A DNA stretch of 64,000 bases from Cricetomys ansorgei. Taxonomy: Eukaryota; Chordata; Mammalia; Rodentia; Nesomyidae. Positions 56,013-64,000 of the stretch are shown here, in pieces. The stretch lies in assembly GCA_026225945.1 (NCBI GenBank), contig JAMJFZ010001264.1, forward strand, positions 1,392,501 to 1,456,500, read 5' to 3'. The notes under the pieces were generated by a model, which saw only the letters and a program-made list of their open reading frames with translations, was not told where the DNA came from and made no database searches. The number at the start of each line of letters is the position of its first letter. The stretch's first letter is position 1. Position numbers and translations under genes: made by a program.

Positions 56013-56315
56013 AGTTGGCATGTCTGCTGTGTTGTCCCTTCCTTGACCTGTTTTCTGGAAGAAATGAACCAAAAACAAGGCTGGCTGCTTCCTGTGTAAC
56101 TCTGTCAGCTTCTCAAGAGGAGGAGGAGACGGACGAGTGGTCTTGGTGTCCTCCTCCACCACCACCTTCGACATCCGCTGACTCCCTGGCCCCTTCTCAC
56201 CCCCGGAATTCTGCTCTCCCACCACTGTCCGTTCCTCAACCTAGCCCCTCTCTCCCCAGCCTGTTTTCTTTCCCAAGCCCCTCTTGTTTCCGGAAGTTTG
56301 TGAGGGCAGTTGAGA
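56013..56315 (+). other. Exon-like GC-richer segment, unproven
   Basis: A pyrimidine-rich stretch ending TTTTTTTTCCAG (to 56012) looks like a splice acceptor, and GAG followed by GTGAAT at 56316 looks like a donor. The 303 bp between them stays open in one plus-strand frame (frame of the open frame that starts at 55991 and stops at 56318). The region keeps several CpGs. The product would be Pro/Ser-rich with an acidic EEEETDEW patch, and no domain is recognisable. Equally, this may be a GC-rich non-coding block with chance splice-like borders. There is no supporting neighbouring exon. Confidence 0.2.
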
Positions 56316-56319
56316 GGTG

Positions 56320-56940
56320 AATCGTGCTCCCTGGCAAGTATGCAAAAGCGTTCTGTGATATAGTGGATCTGGAAGCCCCTATTAGAGGAGATTTATGTTC
56401 TGCTCTAAGGTTGCACTCCAGGTTGAAATTGGCTGACAAGGTCTCAGCTAGTATAGGATTTATTCCCACATATTAAATTATTTTTTTTTAATTAGTTCAA
56501 TGCCCAGGTCATTTCTGAACCAAAGAAATATAAAACAAGTAAGTTTCTGAAATCAAAAGAAAACAAGGCCATGGTTTGAGTTAGTTGTCAAGTTTATACA
56601 AAAGTGCTGAAACCTCCAAGCTATTAAGCCCTTCCATACATCCGTTTAAACGCTACACCGGCACATGCAGCCTGGACCTTCACAGTAATTTCCGTTGCTC
56701 TCCATCTCCTCAGCCTCTGCCCAAAAGCCAACTTTCATTCACCCCTTTTCTTTTCTGTTTTGTTTGTAAGGCAGGTATGAAGCATGTAGAAATCTTTGGC
56801 AGGGAGACAGAAATTGGGCCTTTGCTGTCGATCTGAAATCCTTTCTGCATCCCTGTTTGAATGAGTATAAGAGTACGGGAGAGGAGGAAGGAAAACGTCT
56901 GTGCCTGCCAGATTGTGGGGAGGAGGTATTATTGCCCGTG
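56320..56940. other. Intergenic DNA, nothing recognised
   Basis: No named repeat. Together with 55900-56315 and 57000-57320 it forms about 1.4 kb without SINEs and with more CpG than average for the window. Confidence 0.4.
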
Positions 56941-56972
56941 CGTGCGCACACACAGACACACACACACACAAA
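56941..56972. repeat. Short alternating CG/CA microsatellite
   Basis: GTGCGTGCGCACACACAGACACACACACACACA-type alternation. The purine-pyrimidine alternation with GCGC at its start is a Z-DNA-prone type. Confidence 0.85.
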
Positions 56973-57649
56973 CCCCAGATGGTAACTAGATGAGGGAGAG
57001 AAGCCAACAACACCAGGAGTTATTTTGGGACTAAAACTAGAAATCTTCATATGGCTAAGATTTTTCATCCGGAGTGTTGCTCTTACATATGACAGGCTCC
57101 TCAGTGGGGTGGAAGCCAGTCCATTGATCAAGTCAGATTCCCGTCCTAGATCCTGATGCTTTGGGATTGGAAGGGGACAAGCCAGCGGTCTCTTGCAACA
57201 ACTCTGAGATATAGCAGATACCATAAAAGAGACCGCGTCACCATTTTCTCATTTCTTTGCATTGGGATGTGCATGGGCCAGTAAGGGCACGGGACCATGG
57301 AAAGCCACAGGACAGCCTCAGCTTGCTTATTAGCTGCACTGGTTATGGGCTACTGCTGGGGAGAAGCAAGCTGGGTTCTGATTTGCGTTTCAATTAACTG
57401 GTCAGTAGATCCACAGCTTCGGGATGTTCAAGCAAAGGGAGGGTGAAAAATACAAAATTAAGGAAAGTACAGCACTGAGTCCCCAAACAGGACCAGGAGA
57501 CGGGAGTTTATTGATGTCGTCTTAGCTATATCAATGATAGTAGTATTGTCGTGTGTAAATCACATAGGAACATCACTACCTGCCTCCCTTTTATTACCAG
57601 TTCTATATTCTTAATCAATCAGTAAATCTGTCTTTTTAAAGAAAAGATT
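56973..57649. other. Intergenic DNA, nothing recognised
   Basis: The 161-codon minus-strand open frame at 56739-57224 overlaps this. It has a Cys/Val-rich CA-repeat part and no domain, so it is not called. Confidence 0.45.
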
Positions 57650-57808
57650 TAAAAAAAAAATTTTTGAGACAGGGTTTCTCTGCTGTAACTCTGGCTGTCC
57701 TGGAACTCACTCTGTAGACCAGGCTGGCCTCGAACTCACAGAGATCCGCCTGCCTCTGCCTCCTGAGTGCTGGGACTAAAGGCAGGTGTGTGCCACCACC
57801 ACGGCCAA
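57650..57808 (-). mobile_element. B1 SINE
   Basis: Full reverse B1 with few changes: T/A-rich tail, 'TTGAGACAGGGTTTCTCTGC', 'TGTAACTCTGGCTGTCCTGG', 'GACCAGGCTGGCCTCGAACT', 'AGTGCTGGGACTAAAGGCAG', ending near 'CCACCACGGC'. The least diverged B1 in the window. Confidence 0.97.
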
Positions 57809-57811
57809 GCC

Positions 57812-58008
57812 TTAAATGTGTGGGTGTGTTACCTGTGTACCATATGTGTGCAGAGCTTGTGGAGACCAGAGGAGGGAATCGGATCTCTTGTAACTTGGTT
57901 GCAGACAGTTGCAAGTCACCATACGGATGCAGGGAATGGAAGCCACGTCCTCTGTCCTCTGCAACAGCAGAAAGTGCTCTGGACCACTGAACTATCTCTC
58001 CAGTCCCA
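57812..58008 (-). mobile_element. B3/B2-type SINE
   Basis: 'GGAGACCAGAGGAGGGAATC', 'GGATCTCTTGTAACTTGGTT', 'GCAGACAGTTGCAAGTCACC' and the head complement 'GGACCACTGAACTATCTCTC' with CAGTCCC. It abuts the B1 with a gap of a few bases. Confidence 0.9.
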
Positions 58009-58064
58009 GTCAGGAAACAGTAAAAGCCACTCTGAGAACAGTGCTGGGAATTCAGGGGTAACTC

Positions 58065-58155
58065 ATTTTTATTTTTCTAGTACTGGGGATTGCTTGAACA
58101 TAGTTTCTCATACAGACCAGGAAAGTCCTCTCCCACTAACTTGTATGCCCAGCCC
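58065..58155 (-). mobile_element. ID/RSINE1-like fragment
   Basis: 'TAGTACTGGGGATTGCTTGA', 'AAAGTCCTCTCCCACTAACT' and 'TGTATGCCCAGCCC' resemble the worn reverse of 'GGGGATTGAACCC..ACCACTGAGCTA..CCCAGCCC'. Confidence 0.5.
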
Positions 58156-58164
58156 TCTTTTTAC

Positions 58165-58275
58165 ATGTTAATTTTATTTTTTGAGAGAGAGTCTCACTCC
58201 ATGCTTAGGCAGGGATTGAATTTCTAGTCCTGCCTCTGTCTGGTCTCCAACGAAACTGGGATTACAAACTTAAGA
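58165..58275 (-). mobile_element. Degenerate B1 SINE
   Basis: 'TTATTTTTTGAGAGAGAGTC', 'TCCTGCCTCTGTCTGGTCTC' and 'AAACTGGGATTACAAACTTA' keep the reverse B1 order with the middle lost. Confidence 0.6.
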
Positions 58276-58317
58276 CACTACGTTGATTTTAATCTCATTT
58301 TTAGTACGTTTCTTTGG

Positions 58318-58470
58318 CCAGGCAGTGGTGACATACACCTTTAATCCCAGCACAGAGGCAGGCAGATCTCTGTGAGTTTGAGGCCAGCCTGGTCTACAGA
58401 GTGAGTTCCAGGACAGTCAGAGTTACAAGAGAGAAACCCTGTCTCAAAAACAACAAACAAACAAAAAAAT
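58318..58470 (+). mobile_element. B1 SINE
   Basis: Direct B1: 'CAGGCAGTGGTGACATACAC', 'CTTTAATCCCAGCACAGAGG', 'CCAGCCTGGTCTACAGAGTG', 'CAGTCAGAGTTACAAGAGAG' and 'AAACCCTGTCTCAAAAACAA'. About 8 bp of the usual 'TTGGGAGG' is missing. Confidence 0.97.
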
Positions 58471-58609
58471 GAAAAGAAAAAAATGTAGTACCTTTCTTTA
58501 TCTGAAGTACAGTGAAATTATCTTTTTCTCCCACAGTGTTGTTTGAAAAAACTGCTGCCTCTGTGACCAATAATACCATCTTTTTCTTCTAGAGGGCTGC
58601 AAAATGAAA

Positions 58610-58800
58610 CCAAACTCATGTACCAAGCTCTGTGTCAGTTGCCGGACACACAAACGTGATGAAGATGCAAACTCATGGTCTAGAGATTAAGAGAAGGACG
58701 TTAAATAATTGCCTCATGGCACTGTGCTAAGTGGCTTGCCAAATGCATACCTGTGATGCTGTGAGAATACAGGAGAGAGAGTGGAGACTCTGTAGTGAGG
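58610..58800 (+). repeat. Ancient mammalian repeat fragment, class uncertain
   Basis: 'ACCAAGCTCTGTGTCAGTTG', 'AACGTGATGAAGATGCAAAC', 'TCATGGTCTAGAGATTAAGA' and 'CATGGCACTGTGCTAAGTGG' follow the order of the old 'TGTGCCAGGCACTGTGC..AGCTCACAGTCTAG' repeat. It is the best-preserved of the related fragments in the window. Confidence 0.5.
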
Positions 58801-59734
58801 TACACTAATGCTTCCTGCAGTTTCCTATCTTAAAGCAGAGCTAGAATCAGTGCTTATACAGTTACGTTGTCTTTGCCCGTAGGGAAGGTTTCAGATTGGC
58901 ATAGCTTTGCAAAACTTTCGCAGCTGCTGGTGCACATATATCTATTGCTATGTTGAGTTGGTTGTGCTTCCTTCTGAGAATTACCTTCTTTGTCTCCTCA
59001 ATGCTCTACCCCATGAGCCTGAAGCTTATCAGGTAAAGTACAGGAAGATTAACAGGCCCTCTTGAGTAGAAAAACTTGTATACAAGCCTGTGGTCTGATA
59101 ATAGGTACTGCTCAGCTCTTGAAGGAAGTCTATCAAAGGTTGCAGGAGCAGTGAAGACAAGGAGGTGATGGGATAGTGGTTGGGTAATGGATCACAGCCC
59201 TGGGTCTTGTTGTACATGAGACCCAGCCCTGGCCCTCTCCTTCCTGCTGTGTGATTATGACTATTTTGTTTTTTGTCTCAGTTAATGTATGCAGCTATTC
59301 GCTGCTTGCATTGAAGAGTCCAGGTAATGCGGATGGGCAACAGACCCAGTAACAAGATTTCTCTCCAGAATACAGTCTACTCAGACCTGCATGCACGAAT
59401 CCACTGATGTGAAGGTGAGTTTCGCTTTCTGACTTCAGTTATCTCACGTTCATGACTCCTTTTTCCAGATACTGTTCCTGCAGACCACAGTAGAGTGCTC
59501 TGTTAAGAAAACTTTGCAATCGAGCAAGAATAGACAGCAATGCACTCCCATGCACACACTCTCATCAAAATCGGGACAAAAAAAACAGAGTTTAGCACCC
59601 ATTCTCCTACTGTGTATTGGAAATGGAGGCAAGTACTTGGAGGTTGGCTGGGGAAGGAGGGAAGTATTTACCAGAACCTATCCTGGGCTAGGTTTGTCCT
59701 TCTCCCACTCTGTTGTTTTACTTACATAGCTCAC
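58801..59734. other. Intergenic DNA, nothing recognised
   Basis: No named repeat. At 59410-59480 'AAGGTGAGTTTCGC' and 'CTTTTTCCAG' lie close together and look like splice signals, but there is no open exon beside them. Confidence 0.45.
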
Positions 59735-60070
59735 AGCTGTGGCAAAATTTCTCACAAGGAGCAGACATAAAGGAAGATCACAGTTCAAGAGTACAGTTGA
59801 TCATGGCAGGGAAGGCATGACGGGCAGAGCCAAGGCAACTGGTCACAGTGTGTCCACAGTCAGGATCCACAGAGTGATGAGTACTAGTGTTCAGTGAGCT
59901 CCCCTTTCTGTACAGGCAGGCCCGGCTACTGGAACAGTACCACCCATGGTTACAGTGAGTCTTCCCAAAACAATTAGCCTCATCTAGGTAACACTTCGTC
60001 GATGTACCCGGAAGCTCATCCTCTTGTAAGTTTCGATCCTATCAAGTTGTCAGTCAAGGTGAAAGACTCC
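59735..60070 (-). mobile_element. Muroid interspersed repeat, family 'X' copy 3
   Basis: 'CACAGTTCAAGAGTACAGTT', 'GATCATGGCAGGGAAGGCAT', 'GGTCACAGTGTGTCCACAGT', 'GTACCACCCATGGTTACAGT', 'ATTAGCCTCATCTAGGTAAC' and 'GATCCTATCAAGTTGTCAGT' follow the reverse family-X order. It is the most complete copy in the window. Confidence 0.75.
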
Positions 60071-60284
60071 CAATCTGATCCTCACCACGACTGATGGTGT
60101 CACAATATAACCTTCACACAAAGAAAAATGGGTGTTATAGGAAGACCCCTCTTCCTCAGAGCCTCATGGGCAGCACCCCACAAGTACAGCCAGCTTCGCT
60201 TCACCTGAGCACATCTCTTTGCTGCTTTACATCTTTACTGATGGTTCCCTCGTTAGGACTCTCATTATGTTTTGCTGAGCCTAG

Positions 60285-60600
60285 TTCAACACCATTCTAT
60301 CTGATCTCCCTGCCTTCATTCTTCTCCTCTGATCCATATTTCATACGGCTGTCAGAATGATTTGTCAGAAATGCAAATTCAGACCTGTTACTTTCCTATT
60401 CAGAATTGCCCAGGAGTGTTGGGTCACCACAGGGACCTTAGCATGGCGGCCTGGCTGTGCTCCATCAGAGAGACTCTACCATGATCACAGCTGCCCACCT
60501 GACTTGTCCTGACTTTTCCTGACTTGTCACTCCAGTTGTTCTAATCTTCTTACAGCTCCCTTCCTCTTATTCATTTTTCCCTGAAAGCTTTTGTTCTTTG
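60285..60600 (+). mobile_element. Ancient L2-type LINE fragment
   Basis: 'ACCATTCTATCTGATCTCCC', 'GGCTGTCAGAATGATTTGTC', 'AGAAATGCAAATTCAGACCT', 'CCTTAGCATGGCGGCCTGGC' and 'CACTCCAGTTGTTCTAATCT' follow the order of the L2 3' region as I recall it ('AATCTGATCATGTCAC', 'AAACTCCTTA.CATGG'). It holds a 3-fold CTGACTT repeat at 60500-60530. Confidence 0.6.
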
Positions 60601-62028
60601 GTCTGAGATTAAGATATCCAGAGAGCCTAAACATGAACAATAACAAAAATAGTACTATGTGAATTTCTAGGTTTAAAAATACTGGAAAAATAAAACAAGC
60701 CTTGCATTGTGTTGAGTTTCCTTAATGAAGGCTCCTTCCCTTCCCCCTGCTTTGTGTCAAATCCTCAAAGGAAATTTTATGACATCTGGGGTGCGTTATA
60801 GCTGGGTCAAATAGAAACAGAAAGATTCTTGGTAGATTTCCAAATGCTGTGTGGATGGGACCCGGAAAGTCACAACTTACCATCACTTACGTCTTAGCCA
60901 CTTTCCTGGTAATAAACCCACACATCTTCCCCCCAGACCACCTTTCAACTCATCAGGGAAAGAAAGGGAGACGCTACCCATGTGTGAAGCCCATCCTGAC
61001 AATGCAATTGCCTGCCTCCAAGGAGAGCTTGGTTTTTTTTCTCCCCAAGCAATTACTTAAATGGTGTTTTGGCCCCTTTTTCTCTGAAGCAGGACATAAC
61101 CTTTATTGACATTGTGGCTGCTGCCACATCTGTTAAGCTGACAGAAAGAAGGAGCTGGCCAATCCTTATGATGGATTTGGTGTTGTCAAGCCTTCAGCAC
61201 AATTTGTCATGGGGCAAAAGGAAGCCTGTTGCCAGTGGAAGTTTCCTCAATCCTTGCAAGGAGGAGGACCACGTTCCTTTTTCTCCTATCATGAACATCT
61301 TAGTGTCAGCTCCAGAGTGAAACTCAGAAAGGTTCATATCCCATCTCATAAAGGGACTGTCAGCCATTGTCTGAAAGAACAGCAAGCAACTCCAAGATTC
61401 TGATAAGAAAATGTCCTGCATACTCAGATCCATACCCATGATTCTATCTCTCAGAGATGAACTTTTTATAAGAAAACAAGAAAGAAAATGAATAAAGAGC
61501 CTTAGCAAGAGCAACAGATAGAAGAGGCTGTCGGTAGAGTCCCACAGCAGTGTGAAGATAATGTGCTGCTAGGCTTGCCCTGGAAAGCAGTTCATTGTGT
61601 GCACTTTGTGGACTAACCTGCATCTACATCCACAGTCAAGGCCCTCTCTAACCCAGCACAGGAAACTTTGTGATTTAGCAATCTTAACCAGATTTGGCAT
61701 TCAAAAGAGGGGCTGTAGTTACAGACCATACTAAGCCGAGGTCCTCTGGAGGCAATAAAATACCCAGGCGATGCTATCTCATGGGCTTGGGGTATGTCAT
61801 TCCCTTGAAAGTCAAGGAGACAGCTGATTTAGTGTTTCCAGTTAGGTCACAGAAAAGTCACTGGCGGCTGCTTCCAGCTGAGTTCAGAGTCTGAATATTT
61901 ATGGTATCAATCTGAAATCCAGATAACCACAAATAATATAAATCTATTAACTTCTACAGGCAAAGCTTTTTGGCTGCTAATGCCTTGATTGCTAAGTTAC
62001 TGTAAGATGGATCGCTCTCTGTCTTCTA
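60601..62028. other. Intergenic DNA, 1.4 kb, mostly unassigned
   Basis: Open frames of 60-106 codons occur on both strands at 60849-61514 without domains. There is no named repeat. The segment at 61700-61900 has moderate complexity and could be conserved, but I have no direct evidence. Confidence 0.45.
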
Positions 62029-62061
62029 TGTGTGTGTGTGTGTGTACGCACACACACTCTC

Positions 62062-62092
<31 letters not shown>

Positions 62093-62147
62093 CTGTCTGT
62101 CTGTCTCTGTCTCTATCTCTGTCTCTTTCTGCATCTCTGTTTCTCTC

Positions 62148-62179
<32 letters not shown>

Positions 62180-62240
62180 CGTGTGTGTGTCTGTCTGTCT
62201 ATCTCTGTCTCTATCTCTGTCTCTTTCTTTCTCTCTGTGG

Positions 62241-62288
<48 letters not shown>
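62029..62288. repeat. GT/CT compound microsatellite with higher-order repeat
   Basis: GT runs alternate with TCTG/CTCTGTCTCTAT sections. The block TCTGTCTGTC..TCTCTTTC occurs twice (about 62092-62135 and 62190-62238), each time followed by a GT run. The unit therefore repeats with a period of about 100-110 bp. Confidence 0.92.
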
Positions 62289-62289
<1 letters not shown>

Positions 62290-62929
62290 TCCATATCCTC
62301 AACTTCTCTACTGACTATGTGTACTTGAGTCAAACATCTCCAATGCAACTGAGGCAGTTTCCCAGGATAATGAGACAGAAACATCAATGCTGGAAGTGGT
62401 TGTCTGGTTAAAATCATTAATTGTTGAAAGGCTGTGTTTTTGATAATCCATCTGAGATCCCCGGGGCTGATATTCAGAGTTTCTACTATTTATACAGAGA
62501 ACCTAGTTTTCGCACTCATTATATCTGAAGTCCCTGATTTATGTGTTTTCTACACAGTGATGAATTGCTCATCACATAATAATCATATCTCATCTATTGT
62601 CTGCCATTCTAGAAAGCAGACAGTTGGCATGTCCAGTGATTTGAAAAAAAACATGATATTTATATGATAGGTGACACTCATCACTTATGTGATTTTGTAT
62701 GGGTTTCACAAAGGCTCTGTGAAATAGACTGGTTTTTAAATAACAGAAGTGAGATTTCACAGCCATGTGAAGAAGAGCTTGTACCTTTTAACTAGCAGCT
62801 TGCATTGGGAGAATTTCATCAAAGTACTCATGATTGGCAACCCTAGGTGGGTCTAAGATTGAAAACCCTCAATCTAGGATTGACAGTCCTCACTTTAGGA
62901 CAGCTTCAGTTTGGCCTCCTTAAAAGGTT
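62289..62929. other. Intergenic DNA
   Basis: No gene. Around 62700-62760 'GTTTCACAAAGGCTCTGTGA' and 'CAGAAGTGAGATTTCACAG' might be a worn MIR, but I do not call it. Confidence 0.45.
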
Positions 62930-63890
62930 GTGTCAAAGAAAGCAAGAGGGAACCATGGCTGTCCCAGCTCCTTCAAAATGTGCCAAAGCAAATAACCAAG
63001 AAGATTAATAAGCACAACCCATCATATAGCCCTACGTCAAATACACTACAAAGCCCTAGTGACCAAGACAGCACAGCAGTGACAGAGTCTGATTCACAGA
63101 CCAATAGAACAGCAAGGATGCTCAAGAGGAACCTGTGAATTAATAGATAACTAACCCTCCACAAAATGCTATGGATATACATTGGAAAAGAATGCTCTGT
63201 TCAACATATGGTGCTGGAAAGGTTGGACATCCTATGCAGAAGATAGAAACTTGATCCTCATGCCTTACATTGCATAAAAATCCAGTCAAAATGGGTCACA
63301 GACCCAAATATAAGACCTGAAACTCTGAAATTGCTGGAAGAAAAGACCCAGGGGAAGCGCTTCACAGCATTTGCGTGCACAGTGATTTGAGGATAAGATG
63401 CCAAAGGTGAAAAAAAAATGAAGAAGACCAGTAATGGGTATGTAATGACTAAGAGTCTTTTCTGCTCTATGGAGAAAGTTATCAACAGACTGAGGACAAC
63501 CTACAGAATGATTAAAAAAAAAATTCCCAGATATTCATCTGACAAAGTAGTCATCTATTCATCTGACAAAGAATCTATTGACTTAGAAAAACCCAACAGG
63601 AATGCTACAGATATTCCAATTAAAATGTGTAATTAAAATTAAAAATGTGTAAAGTATAAAAACTAAAAGTTCATTTGTTATCAGAGAAAGGCAAGTCAAA
63701 CCAATCCCCTGTTGTCCCATTCTGGTTAATATAGCTTTCATCCAAATGCTTAAAAATAAATCTTGGCAATCATAAAGAAATAAGGAAACTCTCATATATG
63801 GTTGAAGGAAATATAAATTAGTACAGACAATGGAAAACAGGACAGAGGTTCTACAAGAAATTACAAATAAATCTAATTCATTATGATGGT
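62930..63890 (+). mobile_element. Old L1 relic: end of ORF2 and 3' region
   Basis: 'CACAGACCAATAGAACAGCA', 'TTCAACATATGGTGCTGGAA', 'GGATAAGATGCCAAAGG', 'AAAATCCAGTCAAAATGGGT', 'CTGAAACTCTGAAATTGCTG' and 'TTGTTATCAGAGAAAGGCAA' follow the end of L1 ORF2 in order. The frame is broken by stops and shifts, so it is a dead copy. A 16-bp string (TATTCATCTGACAAAG) is duplicated near 63534 and 63556. Confidence 0.85.
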
Positions 63891-63892
63891 TA

Positions 63893-64000
63893 ATCTTAAT
63901 AGCTGACTTGATGAAATCCAGAATTGCTTGGGAGATGATCATCTGAATATGCTAGTAGGTGATTATTTTCATTGTGTTAATCGAGGTGAGATCTGTCCCC
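63893..64000 (+). mobile_element. Muroid repeat, family 'X' copy 4 (cut by window end)
   Basis: It starts 'TTATGATGGTTAATCTTAAT', then 'AGCTGACTTGATGAAATCCA', 'GAATTGCTTGGGAGATGATC' and 'GTTAATCGAGGTGAG', the start of the family in direct orientation. The rest lies beyond the window. Confidence 0.7.

Noticed and set aside
56739..57224. 161-codon minus-strand frame
   Set aside because: Contains a Cys/Val run from the CA repeat and no recognisable domain; a second overlapping minus frame is open in another phase.
59410..59480. Close GTGAGT and TTTTTCCAG, considered as a mini-intron
   Set aside because: No open frame on either side that the splice would join.
62029..62288. Repeated blocks with spacers, considered as CRISPR-like
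   Set aside because: Simple-sequence DNA in a mammalian context; spacers are not unique and there is no palindromic repeat.
61989..62417. Cys/Val- and His/Thr-rich frames on both strands
   Set aside because: All derive from the GT/CT microsatellite.
62934..63138. 75-codon frame as a gene
   Set aside because: It is part of the L1 ORF2-end relic, out of the ORF2 frame in places and broken.

Overview
This window looks like non-coding nuclear DNA of a muroid rodent. The dispersed repeats are the muroid set: B1, B2/B3-type and B4 SINEs, ID/RSINE1-like SINEs, MT and ORR1-like MaLR LTRs, a URR1-type hAT element, rodent L1 3' ends, and older mammalian MIR, L2 and L1M/HAL1-class fragments. Most B1 copies carry a 3' part reading 'GTTACA(A)CAGAG', or its mutated form, rather than the 'GCTACACAGAG' that I know from house mouse and rat. 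I infer a muroid other than Mus or Rattus, but cannot name the species.

I found no protein-coding gene that I can defend, and no rRNA, tRNA or CRISPR array. Nearly all long open frames lie in low-complexity DNA (pyrimidine tract, CTC tract, CA/GT tracts) or cross known repeats. The one exon-like segment is 56013-56315, and it is speculative.

Layout. Positions 1-9970 are AT-rich intergenic DNA with a few old SINE/LTR copies (B1 1878, an LTR at 4305, B3 6090, a MaLR LTR 6468, an (AT)n at 8104). Positions 9975-13900 hold a MIR and a repeat-poor stretch with scattered CpGs. Positions 13.9-18.3 kb hold B1, B3, two rodent repeat families and a MIR. Positions 18.3-24.0 kb are almost repeat-free. 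Positions 24.0-28.2 kb are dense in repeats: a CTC tract grown next to a B1, a 400-bp TA-rich block, a B3 split by a URR1 element, more B1 and MIR. Positions 28.79-31.64 kb are one 2.85-kb irregular polypyrimidine tract, flanked by a 48-bp perfect direct repeat. Positions 32-47 kb hold three further copies of the same LTR family seen at 4305, MT LTRs, B3/B4/ID SINEs and GA, CA and GATA microsatellites. Positions 47.5-53.3 kb are dominated by minus-strand ancient LINE sequence interrupted by younger insertions. Positions 53.3-64.0 kb hold B4, a GC-richer block near 56 kb, a SINE cluster at 57.6-58.5 kb, an L2 fragment, a GT/CT compound microsatellite and an L1 ORF2 relic running to the window end.

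The most unusual structure is the long polypyrimidine tract with its duplicated flank. Next is the four-copy, roughly 310-330-bp solo-LTR family; one copy sits inside an MT LTR with a clean target duplication, which fixes the LTR ends and the order of insertion.
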